This document shows positions 34,972 to 43,531 of a stretch of DNA of 64,000 bases, piece by piece. The notes beneath the pieces were generated by a model that was not told the DNA's origin, searched no databases, and saw nothing but the letters and a program-made list of their open reading frames with translations. The DNA is from Stenotrophomonas sp. SAU14A_NAIMI4_5 (GTDB taxonomy: Bacteria; Pseudomonadota; Gammaproteobacteria; Xanthomonadales; Xanthomonadaceae): contig NZ_CP026003.1 in the NCBI RefSeq assembly GCF_003086795.1, forward strand, positions 143,430 through 207,429, given 5' to 3'. The translations under genes were made by a program, and so were the position numbers. The stretch's first letter is position 1. The number at the start of each line of letters is the position of its first letter.

Positions 34972-35448
34972 ATGCGTGAACTGATCCTGCTGCGCCATGC
35001 CCATGCCGAACCGGCCACCCCCGGCCAGGCCGACCTCGATCGGCCGTTGTCGCCGGTGGGTCTTGCCGAAGCCGAGGCGGCCGGCAAGTGGATGAAGGAA
35101 AACAACCTGCTGCCGGACTGCGTGCTGTGCTCGCCGTCGCGGCGTACCCGCGAGACCCTGGAAGCGGTGCTGGCAGCCATCGGCTACGTCGAGAAGCGCC
35201 TGGAAGACCGCATCTACGAAGCCACCCCCGGCACCCTGGCCGCGCTGGTGGATGAGCGCCGGGACCTGGACCGGGTGCTGATCGTCGGCCACAACCCCGG
35301 CCTGGAAAGGCTGGTGGCACTGATGACCGAAGGCACCAGCAGCGACTACCGGGGCATGCCGCCGGCGGCCGTGGCCGTGCTCGGGTTCCCGCGCGAGGCG
35401 GCGATCGAGCCGGGCGTGGCCAGCCTGAACGCCTTCTGGTGGCCGTGA
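34972..35448 (+). CDS. SixA-like histidine phosphatase
   Basis: 158 aa. Histidine-phosphatase signature LILLRHAHAEP (catalytic His in RHA) and second His in VLIVGHNPGLERL, with SPSRRTRETLEAVL. The length and HAHAEP motif fit SixA, which dephosphorylates phosphohistidine proteins such as HPt domains or the NPr of the nitrogen PTS. It lies 49 bases after parA and 4 bases before the YceI gene, so it is probably co-transcribed with them. Confidence 0.88.
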   Translation: MRELILLRHAHAEPATPGQADLDRPLSPVGLAEAEAAGKWMKENNLLPDCVLCSPSRRTRETLEAVLAAIGYVEKRLEDRIYEATPGTLAALVDERRDLDRVLIVGHNPGLERLVALMTEGTSSDYRGMPPAAVAVLGFPREAAIEPGVASLNAFWWP

Positions 35449-35452
35449 GTCG

Positions 35453-36082
35453 ATGATCCTGGCACGGCCCGGCCGCTGCCTGCTGCCGGTGCTGCTGGTC
35501 TGCAGCCCGGCCTGGGCTGCCCCTCCACCCCCCACGCCGCTGCCGCCGGTGGCGGCGCTGGCGTCGGCCGAGTCGTCGCGTGTGCTGTACATGGACCTGC
35601 AGCGCTCGCGGATCGGCTTCGAGGTGCGCACCCGCTTCGGCCAGCGCATCGAAGGGCTGTTCCCGCACTTCGAGGGACGCGTCGAAGTGCTGTCCGATGG
35701 CCGCCACCAGGTGCACCTGAAGATGTTCACCCGCTCGGTGGAGATCCCGGGCAAGGACCGCTACACCGGCTGGATGCGCGGGCCGGAGTTCTTCGATGCC
35801 GGGCGCTACCCGTCGGTCGAGTTCGATTCGCTGCCCTACTGGCCGGACACCGTCGGCAACGGCGGCGACATCCAGGGCAGGCTCACCCTGCGCGGGGTCA
35901 GCCACCCGGAAACCCTGCGGGTGGAGAAGGCGGAATGTTCCCGACCCGGCTATGATTGCGATGTCGTCAGCCGCGGTACCGTGCAACGAGGCCGGTACGG
36001 CATGGACAGCTGGCAGCTTGCCTTGAGTGACCGAGTGACCTTCGTACTGCGAGCCCGCCTGAGCGAGGCGCCGAAACCGTGA
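35453..36082 (+). CDS. YceI family exported protein
   Basis: 209 aa. Signal peptide (CLLPVLLVCSPAWAAP), Pro-rich linker, then the YceI lipocalin-like barrel: SRIGFEVRTRFGQRIEGLFP, the FFDAGRYPSVEFDS motif and GRLTLRGVSHPETL. YceI proteins bind isoprenoids in the periplasm. Its stop overlaps the phospholipase-like gene start by 4 bases (GTGA). Confidence 0.92.
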   Translation: MILARPGRCLLPVLLVCSPAWAAPPPPTPLPPVAALASAESSRVLYMDLQRSRIGFEVRTRFGQRIEGLFPHFEGRVEVLSDGRHQVHLKMFTRSVEIPGKDRYTGWMRGPEFFDAGRYPSVEFDSLPYWPDTVGNGGDIQGRLTLRGVSHPETLRVEKAECSRPGYDCDVVSRGTVQRGRYGMDSWQLALSDRVTFVLRARLSEAPKP

Positions 36083-38160
36083 ATCTCCTGCTGCGTGTAC
36101 TGGCGCTGGCAACCGTGTTGCTAGGCAGTGGCTGCGCGTCGCTGTCCAACGCCGAGCGCGACCGTGCCCAGGCCATCGCCGTGCAGGCCCGTTCGACCCA
36201 GGTCGACTGCCAGCGTGCCGACCGCTGTGCGCTGGATTCGCCGTTGCGATCCCTGGCCGGTCGCGCATTCAGCGAATCGACCGAAGCGCAGCCGCTGCAC
36301 TTCGCCACCCTGCTCGACGAAGGCGAGGGTGCCCTGGTCGCCCGCCTGAACCTGCTGCGCAGTGCCACCCGCAGCATCGACCTGCAGACCTACATCTTCG
36401 ACAAGGACGACAGCGCCCGGCTGGTCATCGACGAGCTGCTGGCCGCCTCGCGCCGCGGGGTGAAGGTGCGGGTGCTGATCGACCAGCTCTCGGCGATCTC
36501 CGACCTGGAGATCCTCGGTGCCCTGTCCGGCGCCCACCAGAACTTCCAGCTGCGGGTCTACAACCCGACCTTCGGCAAGGCCCGGCTGAACTACTTCGAC
36601 TATGCCGGCAGCGTGCTGTGCTGCTTCCGCCGCTTCAACCAGCGCATGCACAACAAGCTGCTGGTCATCGACGATGCGATCGGCGTGGTCGGTGGCCGCA
36701 ACTACCAGGACGACTATTACGACTGGGACCGCGAGTACAACTTCCGCGACCGCGACGTGCTGATCGCCGGGCCGGAAGCGCGGGCGATGGCCGCCAACTT
36801 CGATGCGTTCTGGCGCGCGCCGCGCAGCGTGCCCGCCGAACGGCTGAACGATGTCGGCCGCACCCTGCTCAACGCCGGCGTGCCGGCCATGCCGCCGGCG
36901 CAGTTCCGCCGCCCCGAGCGGGTGGAACGGGTCAGCGAGGAAGCCAACGACACCGACTTCATCACCCGCTCGTTCGTCGATACCGCGCTGCCGGTGCACT
37001 CGGTGCGCTACGTGGCCGACCTGCCGCGCAAGCACCGCCGCGAGCGCGCCAGTGCGCCGCTGGCTGGCCAGCACGTTACCGAGCCGCAGCTGGACGCCCT
37101 CATTTCCGGCGCGCAGAAGGAAGTGATCCTGCAGACGCCGTACCTGGTGCTGTCCAAGCCGGCGCAGAAGCTGTTCCGCGAGCTGCGCAAGCGGCCCGAA
37201 CCGCCGCGCGTGGTGGTGTCCAGCAACAGCCTGGCGGCCACCGACAACCCGATCGTGTATGCGCTGTCCTACAAGTACAAGCGGCGCAACATGCGCGAAC
37301 TGGGCTTCAACATCTTCGAATACAAGCCGTTCCCGCTGGATGCGCCGGTCGACTACCGCAACCTGCTGCCCGACCCGCTGGGCAGTGGCGGCAGCACCGT
37401 GGGCGACGCGGGCGTGCGCAATCCGCTGATCGGCGGCAGCGCAGCCGGCAGCAATGCCGGCGGTGGCAACGACGATGCACCGTCAACGCCGGCCACCGCG
37501 GACAGCGACGGGCAGGGCGCCCGCCCGGCCGTGGAGCATCCGCGCCTGGGCAGCGCCTACGAGAACAGCCGGGCGCGCCGTCGTGCCGCCGGCAGTGAAG
37601 TGGAAACGCGCCTGCTGCGTACCGAAACGCGGCCCTCGTTCCTGGGCAGCAAGGCGGTCAACAAGCCGCTGCCGGTCACCCGCAAGGGCGCGCGCATGGG
37701 CCTGCATGCGAAGTCGCTGGTGGTCGACCGCCGCATCGGCGTGGTCGGCACCCACAACTTCGATCCGCGCAGCGAGAACTACAACACCGAAGGCGCGGTG
37801 ATCATCGACGACCCGGTGTTCGCCGAGCAGCTGGCGCAGAGCATCCTGCGCGACACCCACCCGCAGAATTCCTGGACGGTGGCGCCGCGCGCCAAGCCGC
37901 CGGTGCTGTCGGGGCTGAACTACAGCGTGGGCAAGGCGTCCGAAGCACTGCCCATCCTCGATTTCTGGCCGTGGCGCTACGCCACCGACTACGAGTTCCA
38001 GCCCGGCGTGGACTGCCCGCAGCCGCTGCCGCGGCAGAGCCCGGATTTCCATCGCTGCTACGTGCCCGTCGGTGACTTCCCCGAAGTGAACGTCGGCCCG
38101 AAATGGCTGCTGGTGCGCATGCTGACCGCATTCGGCGCCGGCCTCGTCCCCATTCTCTGA
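36079..38160 (+). CDS. Phospholipase D-like lipoprotein, two HKD motifs
   Basis: 693 aa, GTG start. Lipoprotein signal (VLLGSGCASL). Two catalytic HKD motifs: HNKLLVIDDAIGVVGGRN (about residue 190) and HAKSLVVDRRIGVVGTHNFD (about residue 542), each with downstream Gly-Gly-x-Asn or equivalent. A Gly/Ala-rich spacer (GGSAAGSNAGGGND) lies at about residues 435-490, which could be a flexible inserted loop. Similar to cardiolipin-synthase-like phospholipase D proteins, here tethered to the outer or inner membrane. Translationally coupled to the YceI gene. Confidence 0.92.
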   Translation: MNLLLRVLALATVLLGSGCASLSNAERDRAQAIAVQARSTQVDCQRADRCALDSPLRSLAGRAFSESTEAQPLHFATLLDEGEGALVARLNLLRSATRSIDLQTYIFDKDDSARLVIDELLAASRRGVKVRVLIDQLSAISDLEILGALSGAHQNFQLRVYNPTFGKARLNYFDYAGSVLCCFRRFNQRMHNKLLVIDDAIGVVGGRNYQDDYYDWDREYNFRDRDVLIAGPEARAMAANFDAFWRAPRSVPAERLNDVGRTLLNAGVPAMPPAQFRRPERVERVSEEANDTDFITRSFVDTALPVHSVRYVADLPRKHRRERASAPLAGQHVTEPQLDALISGAQKEVILQTPYLVLSKPAQKLFRELRKRPEPPRVVVSSNSLAATDNPIVYALSYKYKRRNMRELGFNIFEYKPFPLDAPVDYRNLLPDPLGSGGSTVGDAGVRNPLIGGSAAGSNAGGGNDDAPSTPATADSDGQGARPAVEHPRLGSAYENSRARRRAAGSEVETRLLRTETRPSFLGSKAVNKPLPVTRKGARMGLHAKSLVVDRRIGVVGTHNFDPRSENYNTEGAVIIDDPVFAEQLAQSILRDTHPQNSWTVAPRAKPPVLSGLNYSVGKASEALPILDFWPWRYATDYEFQPGVDCPQPLPRQSPDFHRCYVPVGDFPEVNVGPKWLLVRMLTAFGAGLVPIL

Positions 38161-38170
38161 AGGTGCTTGC

Positions 38171-38605
38171 ATGACCCAGGTGTTCCGCGAAGCTGTTTCC
38201 ATCGACCAGCTCAATGCGCTCAGCCGTGGTACGGCCATCGATACCCTGGGCATCGCCTTCACCGCCGCCGGTGATGACTGGCTGCAGGCCACCATGCCGG
38301 TCGACGAACGCACCCGCCAGCCGTACGGCATCCTGCACGGCGGGGCCTCGGTGGTGCTGGCCGAAACCCTGGGCAGCAGCGCCGGCAACCTCTGCGTGGA
38401 TACCGGCAAGCAGGTCTGCGTGGGCCTGGAGATCAACGCCAACCACGTGCGCGCTGTGCGCAGCGGCACCGTCACCGGCACTGCGCGTGCGGTGCACGTG
38501 GGCCGCAGCACGCAGCTGTGGGAAATCCGCATCGAAGACGAACAGGGCCGGCTGGTGTGCATCTCGCGGCTGACCCTGGCGGTGGTGGCTGCAGGCCACG
38601 GCTGA
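38171..38605 (+). CDS. PaaI/YbdB-type hotdog thioesterase
   Basis: 144 aa. The family motif RQPYGILHGGASVVLAETLG contains the HGG and the catalytic acid (AET). Start ATG at 38171, 11 bases after the phospholipase gene. It cleaves acyl- or aroyl-CoA thioesters. It may serve the ketoacyl synthase gene that follows 5 bases later. Confidence 0.92.
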   Translation: MTQVFREAVSIDQLNALSRGTAIDTLGIAFTAAGDDWLQATMPVDERTRQPYGILHGGASVVLAETLGSSAGNLCVDTGKQVCVGLEINANHVRAVRSGTVTGTARAVHVGRSTQLWEIRIEDEQGRLVCISRLTLAVVAAGHG

Positions 38606-38610
38606 GGCCG

Positions 38611-39630
38611 ATGTCCGGGCTGCCTGCTCCCGCCGCGCTGCCGCTGCGGATCATCGCCAGCGGTGCCTGCCTGCCGCGCCTGCGGGTGCCGTCGCAGCAC
38701 TTCGACCAGCGCTGGAACAAGCCGGACGGCTGGGTCGAGCGGCACAGCGGCGTGGCCAGCCGCGGCCATGCAGCGCCCGACGAGCGGGCCTCGTGGATGG
38801 GCGCGCAGGCCGCACGCCAGGCCCTGCAGCAGGCCGGCCTGGTACCCACCGACATCGACTGCATCATCTCCGCCTGCGGGGTGATGGAGCAGGCCATTCC
38901 CTGCCAGGCCGTGCTGGTGCAGCGCGCCCTCGGCCTGGGCGCCAGCGGCGTGCCGTCCTTCGACGTCAACGCCACCTGCCTGGGTTTCGTGGTGGCGCTG
39001 GAAATGGCCGGCAGCCTGCTGGCGCTGGGCCGCTACCGGCGCGTGCTGATCGTCTGCAGCGACATTCCCAGTGCCGGCCTCGACCCGGATGACCCGCTGA
39101 CCGCGCCGTTGTTCGGCGATGGTGCGGTGGCGATGCTGGTCGAACGCGCTCGCGACGGCCAGGCCTCGGCGCTGCTGGCCACCCGCCTGCGCACCTATGG
39201 CGACGGTGCCGAACTGTGCCAGGTGCCGACCTGCGGCACCGGCATGCGCCTGTTCGACGATGTGGATGCCTACCGCGCAGCCCATCATTTCCAGATGCAG
39301 GGCAAGGCGCTGTACCGCGAAGCCGCGCGGCGCCTGCCCGGCTTCCTGCAGGATCTGCTGGACAGTGCCGGCACCTCGCTGGCCGCGTGCGATGTGATCG
39401 TGCCGCACCAGGCCAGCGGCCAGGCCCTGGATCATCTGCAACGGGTACTGGGCCTGCCGCCGCAGCGGCTGGTGCGCATCCTGCGCGAGCACGGCAACCA
39501 GCTGGCGGCGTCGCTGCCGATGGCCCTGCACCAGGCCCTGATCGACGGCCGCCTGCCGCGTGGCGGTCAGGCCCTGCTGATCGGTACCGGCGCCGGCCTG
39601 GCGCTGGGCGGCGCGGTGCTGCGCTACTGA
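38611..39630 (+). CDS. 3-oxoacyl-ACP synthase III-family (FabH/OleA-like) protein
   Basis: 339 aa. The thiolase fold with all three catalytic residues: Cys in DVNATCLGF (about 123), His in VPHQASGQALD (about 266) and Asn in EHGNQLAAS (about 296). It differs from the remembered S. maltophilia OleA, so it is not the known olefin gene, nor is it in a fatty-acid synthesis operon. It starts a trio with an epimerase (1-base overlap, TGATG) and a metallo-beta-lactamase-fold hydrolase, suggesting a dedicated acyl condensation pathway. Confidence 0.88.
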   Translation: MSGLPAPAALPLRIIASGACLPRLRVPSQHFDQRWNKPDGWVERHSGVASRGHAAPDERASWMGAQAARQALQQAGLVPTDIDCIISACGVMEQAIPCQAVLVQRALGLGASGVPSFDVNATCLGFVVALEMAGSLLALGRYRRVLIVCSDIPSAGLDPDDPLTAPLFGDGAVAMLVERARDGQASALLATRLRTYGDGAELCQVPTCGTGMRLFDDVDAYRAAHHFQMQGKALYREAARRLPGFLQDLLDSAGTSLAACDVIVPHQASGQALDHLQRVLGLPPQRLVRILREHGNQLAASLPMALHQALIDGRLPRGGQALLIGTGAGLALGGAVLRY

Positions 39631-40652
39631 TGGCCAGGGTCCTGGTCACCGGCGCCAGCGGCTTCATCGGCCAGCATGTCGCGCTGGCGCTGGCGGCACA
39701 GGGCTGGCAGGTGCGCGGCAGCGGGCGCGATGCGCTGCGGCTGCAGGCGCTGGCCGCGCACGGTATCGAAGTGGTTGCTGCCGATCTTGCCGAGGACGCC
39801 CTGGCGCCGCTGCTGCAGGGCTGCGATGCGGTGGTGCACTGCGCGGCGATGTCGCAGCCCTGGGGAACGGCAGCCGCATTCCAGCGGGCGAACGTGCTGG
39901 CCACCACGCGCCTGCTGCAGGCCGCGCAGGTCGCCGGCGTTGCCCGCCTGGTCCACCTGGGTTCGCCCAGCATCTATTTCCGCTTCGCCGACCAGTACGG
40001 TCTGGATGAACGCTTCCAGCCGCCACGGCGCTGGATCACCGACTACGCCCGCAGCAAATGGGAATCGGAGCTGGCCGTGGCCGCAGCCGCACGCCAGGGG
40101 CTGCACACCGTGGTGCTGCGCCCGCGTGCGGTGTTCGGGCCCGGTGACCGCGCGATCCTGCCCCGCCTGCTGGCGGTGGCGGCCAGCGGCCGTTTCCCGC
40201 TGATCCATGGCGGCCGCGCGCTCATCGATGTCACCCCCATCGACGATGCGGTGCAGGCGGTGAGCCTGGCGCTGCAGTCGGACGCGCGCTGCAGCGGGCG
40301 CGCCTACAACATCAGCGCGGGCACCCCGCTGCACGTGCATGCGCTGGTCAACGGCCTGTTCGAAGCGATGGACCTGCAGGTGCGCCTGCGGCCGGTGCCG
40401 CGCACCCTGGCGTTGGCTGCGGCCGGTGTGGCCGAGGCCGTGGCCCGCCTGCGCCCGGGCCGCCCCGAGCCGCGCCTGACCCGCTATGGCGTGGGCGTGC
40501 TGGGCTACTCGCAGACCTTGGATATCAGCGCCGCGCGGCGCGACCTCGGCTACGACCCGCGCACCGGCGTGCAGGCCGCGCTGCAGGCCTTCGCCACGCA
40601 CTGGAAGCAGCACGCCTGCAAGCAGCACGGGGGCAGCGATGGCACGGCTTGA
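39630..40652 (+). CDS. NAD-dependent epimerase/dehydratase (3-beta-HSD-like)
   Basis: 340 aa. Extended short-chain dehydrogenase: TGASGFIGQHVALALAAQG cofactor loop, VVHCAA, the catalytic Tyr-x-x-x-Lys in ITDYARSKWESE, and LRPRAVFGPGD. Similar in type to OleD, which reduces the 3-oxo group made by OleA; here a reduction of the ketoacyl product is a reasonable inference. Overlaps the synthase gene by 1 base and the next gene by 14. Confidence 0.9.
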   Translation: MARVLVTGASGFIGQHVALALAAQGWQVRGSGRDALRLQALAAHGIEVVAADLAEDALAPLLQGCDAVVHCAAMSQPWGTAAAFQRANVLATTRLLQAAQVAGVARLVHLGSPSIYFRFADQYGLDERFQPPRRWITDYARSKWESELAVAAAARQGLHTVVLRPRAVFGPGDRAILPRLLAVAASGRFPLIHGGRALIDVTPIDDAVQAVSLALQSDARCSGRAYNISAGTPLHVHALVNGLFEAMDLQVRLRPVPRTLALAAAGVAEAVARLRPGRPEPRLTRYGVGVLGYSQTLDISAARRDLGYDPRTGVQAALQAFATHWKQHACKQHGGSDGTA

Positions 40653-41472
40653 GTGGGAGCTGATCGAGGCCGGCCACTGCGTGCACCCGCAGCGCGCCGT
40701 GCGCCAGGGGGCCAGCTGGCATCGCTGCGAATTCCCGGCGCTGGTGGCATTGCTGCGGCATCCGCAGCGTGGCCTCATCCTGTTCGACACCGGCTATTCG
40801 GACGCCTTCCTGCAGGCCACCGCGCGCCTCCCCGAGCGCCTGTACCGCTGGGTCACGCCGGTGCACCTGGGCCCGGGCCAGAGCGTGCGCGCGCAGCTGC
40901 AGCAGCGTGGCATCGGCGCGGCCGACATCGGCCTGGTGGTGCTCTCGCACCTGCACGGTGACCATGTCGGTGGCGTGCTCGATTTCCCTGACGTGCCGCT
41001 GCTGTGTTCGCGCGCCGCGTGGCAGGACCAAGCCGCGCGCGGGCGCCTGCGTGCGCTCAGCGTGGGCCTGCTGCCCGCGTTGACCCGCGATGCGGCGCCG
41101 CGCATGGGCTGGCTGGAAAGCCTGCCGGAGGTGGACCTGCCGCGTCCCTTCGATGCCTTCGGCCGTGGCCGCGACGTGCTGGGCGACCGCAGCCTGCTGG
41201 CGGTGCCGCTGCCCGGCCATGCGGTGGGCCAGCACGGGCTGCTGTTCGAAGGGGCCGATGGCCGCCCGGTGTTCCTGGTGGCCGACGCCGCCTGGTCCAG
41301 CGCCGCCATCACCGATGGCGTGCCACCACCGCGGCTGGTCACCGCACTGCTTGGCCACACCGGCACCTACCGGCAGACCCTGCAGCGGCTGCAGCAGACC
41401 CAGCGCCAGGTCAGCGACCTGCAGCTGGTACCGGCCCATTGCGGGCAATGGCGGCCTGCCGCGACCCCGTAG
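40639..41472 (+). CDS. MBL-fold metallo-hydrolase
   Basis: 277 aa. The metal-binding HLHGDHVGG motif (about residues 104-112), DTGYSD near the start, PGHAVGQHG and DAAW provide the rest of the two-metal site. Cytoplasmic. In the trio it may play a lactonase or thioesterase role on the condensed product. The TAG stop codon is supplied by the GTAG of the following SMAG repeat. Confidence 0.9.
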   Translation: MARLEWELIEAGHCVHPQRAVRQGASWHRCEFPALVALLRHPQRGLILFDTGYSDAFLQATARLPERLYRWVTPVHLGPGQSVRAQLQQRGIGAADIGLVVLSHLHGDHVGGVLDFPDVPLLCSRAAWQDQAARGRLRALSVGLLPALTRDAAPRMGWLESLPEVDLPRPFDAFGRGRDVLGDRSLLAVPLPGHAVGQHGLLFEGADGRPVFLVADAAWSSAAITDGVPPPRLVTALLGHTGTYRQTLQRLQQTQRQVSDLQLVPAHCGQWRPAATP

Positions 41473-41528
41473 AGTCGAGCTTGCTCGACTGCTGCCGGGC
41501 CCGGGCAGTCGAGCAAGCTCGACTCTAC
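41469..41528. repeat. Inverted pair of SMAG-type REPs (GTCGAGC type)
   Basis: Forward copy 41469-41491 on GTAGAGTCGAGC...GCTCGACTG and reverse copy 41506-41528. The first copy begins inside the last codons of the MBL-fold gene. Confidence 0.85.
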
Positions 41529-41641
41529 GCCCCCAGCAGCCCCGCCAACAGGACACCGTGTTCCCGCCCATGGCCGCGGTCAATAGGACTTATGGCCAGA
41601 ATCGGCTGGCAGCGGCTGCGGCCCTCCGGTATCGTGCGCGG

Positions 41642-42433
41642 ATGACTTCCCCCACTCCGGCCCCCCGTGGCGGCGTGGCGCGTGTGTGCCGTTACCTGTA
41701 CCGCGTACCGCTGCTGTTGGTCCACATCCTCGTGTTCCTGCCGTTGATCCTCATCGGCATGCTTCCGCCGTGGGGCGAACTGCGCGTGGGCGATGCCACC
41801 TTCGGCGCCAAGGTCGTCAACTGGTGGCAGGGCGGCCTGATGTGGATCTTCGGCTTCCGCCTGGTGCAGATCGGTTCGGCGCTGCCGGGCGCGGTGCTGT
41901 TCGTTGCCAACCACGTCAGCTGGGTGGATATCTCCATCCTGCACAGCCAGCGCATGATGGGCTTCGTCGCCAAGCGCGAGATCGCCAGCTGGCCGGTGGT
42001 GGGCTGGCTGGCCGCGCGCGGGCAGACCATCTTCCACCAGCGTGGCAACACCGAATCGCTCGGTGGGGTCATGCAGGTGATGGCCGACCGCCTGCGCGAT
42101 GGCAAGGCGGTGGGCGTGTTCCCGGAAGGGCGTACCCGGGGCGGCCACGAAGTGGGCCCGTTCCATGCGCGCATCTTCCAGGCCGCGGTTGAAACCGGCG
42201 TGCCGGTGCAGCCGGTGGCCCTGGTCTACGGCGCCCATGGCGACGCGCAGACCATCGTGGCCTTCGGGCCGGGCGAGAGTTTCTTCGCCAATTTCCTGCG
42301 CCTGCTCGGTGAGCCGGCGCGACGTGCGGAAGTGCACTTCCTGGCACCGATCGGTGCACAGGACCTGGAAGGCCGTCGACGCATCGCGGAAACCTCGCGC
42401 GCGCGTATCGTGGCGGCGATGGGCGGGCAGTGA
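41642..42433 (+). CDS. 1-acyl-sn-glycerol-3-phosphate acyltransferase (PlsC family)
   Basis: 263 aa. N-terminal membrane helix (LLVHILVFLPLILIGML), the HX4D motif NHVSWVD (His about 91), FPEGRTR and later PVQPVALVYG. Adds the second acyl chain to lysophosphatidic acid or a related lipid at the inner membrane. The YheT-like hydrolase starts 7 bases later. Confidence 0.92.
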   Translation: MTSPTPAPRGGVARVCRYLYRVPLLLVHILVFLPLILIGMLPPWGELRVGDATFGAKVVNWWQGGLMWIFGFRLVQIGSALPGAVLFVANHVSWVDISILHSQRMMGFVAKREIASWPVVGWLAARGQTIFHQRGNTESLGGVMQVMADRLRDGKAVGVFPEGRTRGGHEVGPFHARIFQAAVETGVPVQPVALVYGAHGDAQTIVAFGPGESFFANFLRLLGEPARRAEVHFLAPIGAQDLEGRRRIAETSRARIVAAMGGQ

Positions 42434-42440
42434 GCGTGCG

Positions 42441-43475
42441 GTGGCACTGATCCCGCCACCCCTGCTGGATGCCGGTACGCCGACGCTGCATGCGGCTGAC
42501 TACCAGCCGCCGCGCTGGCTGCGCAATCCGCACCTGCAATCCATGCTCAGCTCCAGCCGCATGCGGCTGCAGCGTGGCCTGCTGCTGCTGGCCGCCACCG
42601 GTGCGGTCAGCGAAGAACTGATACTCGATGGTGGCGACGGCGTGCGCCTGCAGGGCTGGCACAGCTACGTCGAAGGCCGCGAGCCGAAGGGCATGGCCCT
42701 GCTGCTGCATGGCTGGGAAGGCAGCGCCGAATCCAGCTACATGCGCATGGCGGCCGCGCGCATGATCGACCAGGGCTTCGACGTGGTGCGGCTGAACTTC
42801 CGCGACCACGGCAATACCCATCACCTCAATCCCGGCATCTTCCACTCCAACCGCATCGACGAAGTGGTGCAGGCGGCCGGTGACATCGCGCGGCGCTGGC
42901 CGGACCTGCCGCTGGTGGCTGCCGGTTATTCGCTGGGCGGCAACTTCGTGCTGCGCCTCGCCCTGCGCGCCCCTGCGGCCGGCGTGCCGCTGCAGCGTGT
43001 GGCCTCGGTGTGCCCGGTGCTCGATCCGGCGCTGACCATGGACAGCATCCAGAGCGGCCCGGCGATGTACGACTGGTACTTCCGCCGCAAGTGGGCCGGC
43101 TCGCTGCGCCGCAAGCGCGACCTGTTCCCGGAACTGAGCGACTGCGACGACCGCGTGCTGAAGCTGGACATCCGCGCGCTGACCACCTGGCTGGTCGAGC
43201 GCCATACCGATTTCGGCACGTTGCAGGCCTACTTCGATGGTTACTCGATCGCCGGCGACCGCCTGTCCACCTTGCAGGTGCCGGCCGACATCCTGATGGC
43301 CCAGGATGATCCGGTCATTCCTTACGCCACCTTCCGCGACTGGCAGCTGCCGCAGCACGCGCGGCTGGAAACCGCCTGCTGGGGCGGCCACTGCGGGTTC
43401 CTGGAAAACTGGCGCGGCGACGGCTTCTCCGAACGATGGGTGGCCCAGCGCCTGCAGCGGGTGCTGGCGGGCTGA
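42441..43475 (+). CDS. YheT-family alpha/beta hydrolase
   Basis: 344 aa, GTG start. Opening YQPPRWLRNPHLQSML is typical of YheT; LLLHGWEGSAESSYM oxyanion region, nucleophile in AGYSLGGNF, the acid in AQDDPVIP and His in GGHCGFLE. An esterase or acyl hydrolase of uncertain substrate. It follows the PlsC gene closely, suggesting co-transcription. Confidence 0.88.
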   Translation: MALIPPPLLDAGTPTLHAADYQPPRWLRNPHLQSMLSSSRMRLQRGLLLLAATGAVSEELILDGGDGVRLQGWHSYVEGREPKGMALLLHGWEGSAESSYMRMAAARMIDQGFDVVRLNFRDHGNTHHLNPGIFHSNRIDEVVQAAGDIARRWPDLPLVAAGYSLGGNFVLRLALRAPAAGVPLQRVASVCPVLDPALTMDSIQSGPAMYDWYFRRKWAGSLRRKRDLFPELSDCDDRVLKLDIRALTTWLVERHTDFGTLQAYFDGYSIAGDRLSTLQVPADILMAQDDPVIPYATFRDWQLPQHARLETACWGGHCGFLENWRGDGFSERWVAQRLQRVLAG

Positions 43476-43531
43476 ACCGGCACCGGCGCGCAGCCCGCTA
43501 CAATGCGGGTTTGCCATTGAACCGGACTGCC

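Noticed and set aside
38611..40652. The oleABCD olefin cluster
   Set aside because: No OleB or OleC genes are present and the synthase does not match remembered OleA sequence; only the enzyme types are similar.
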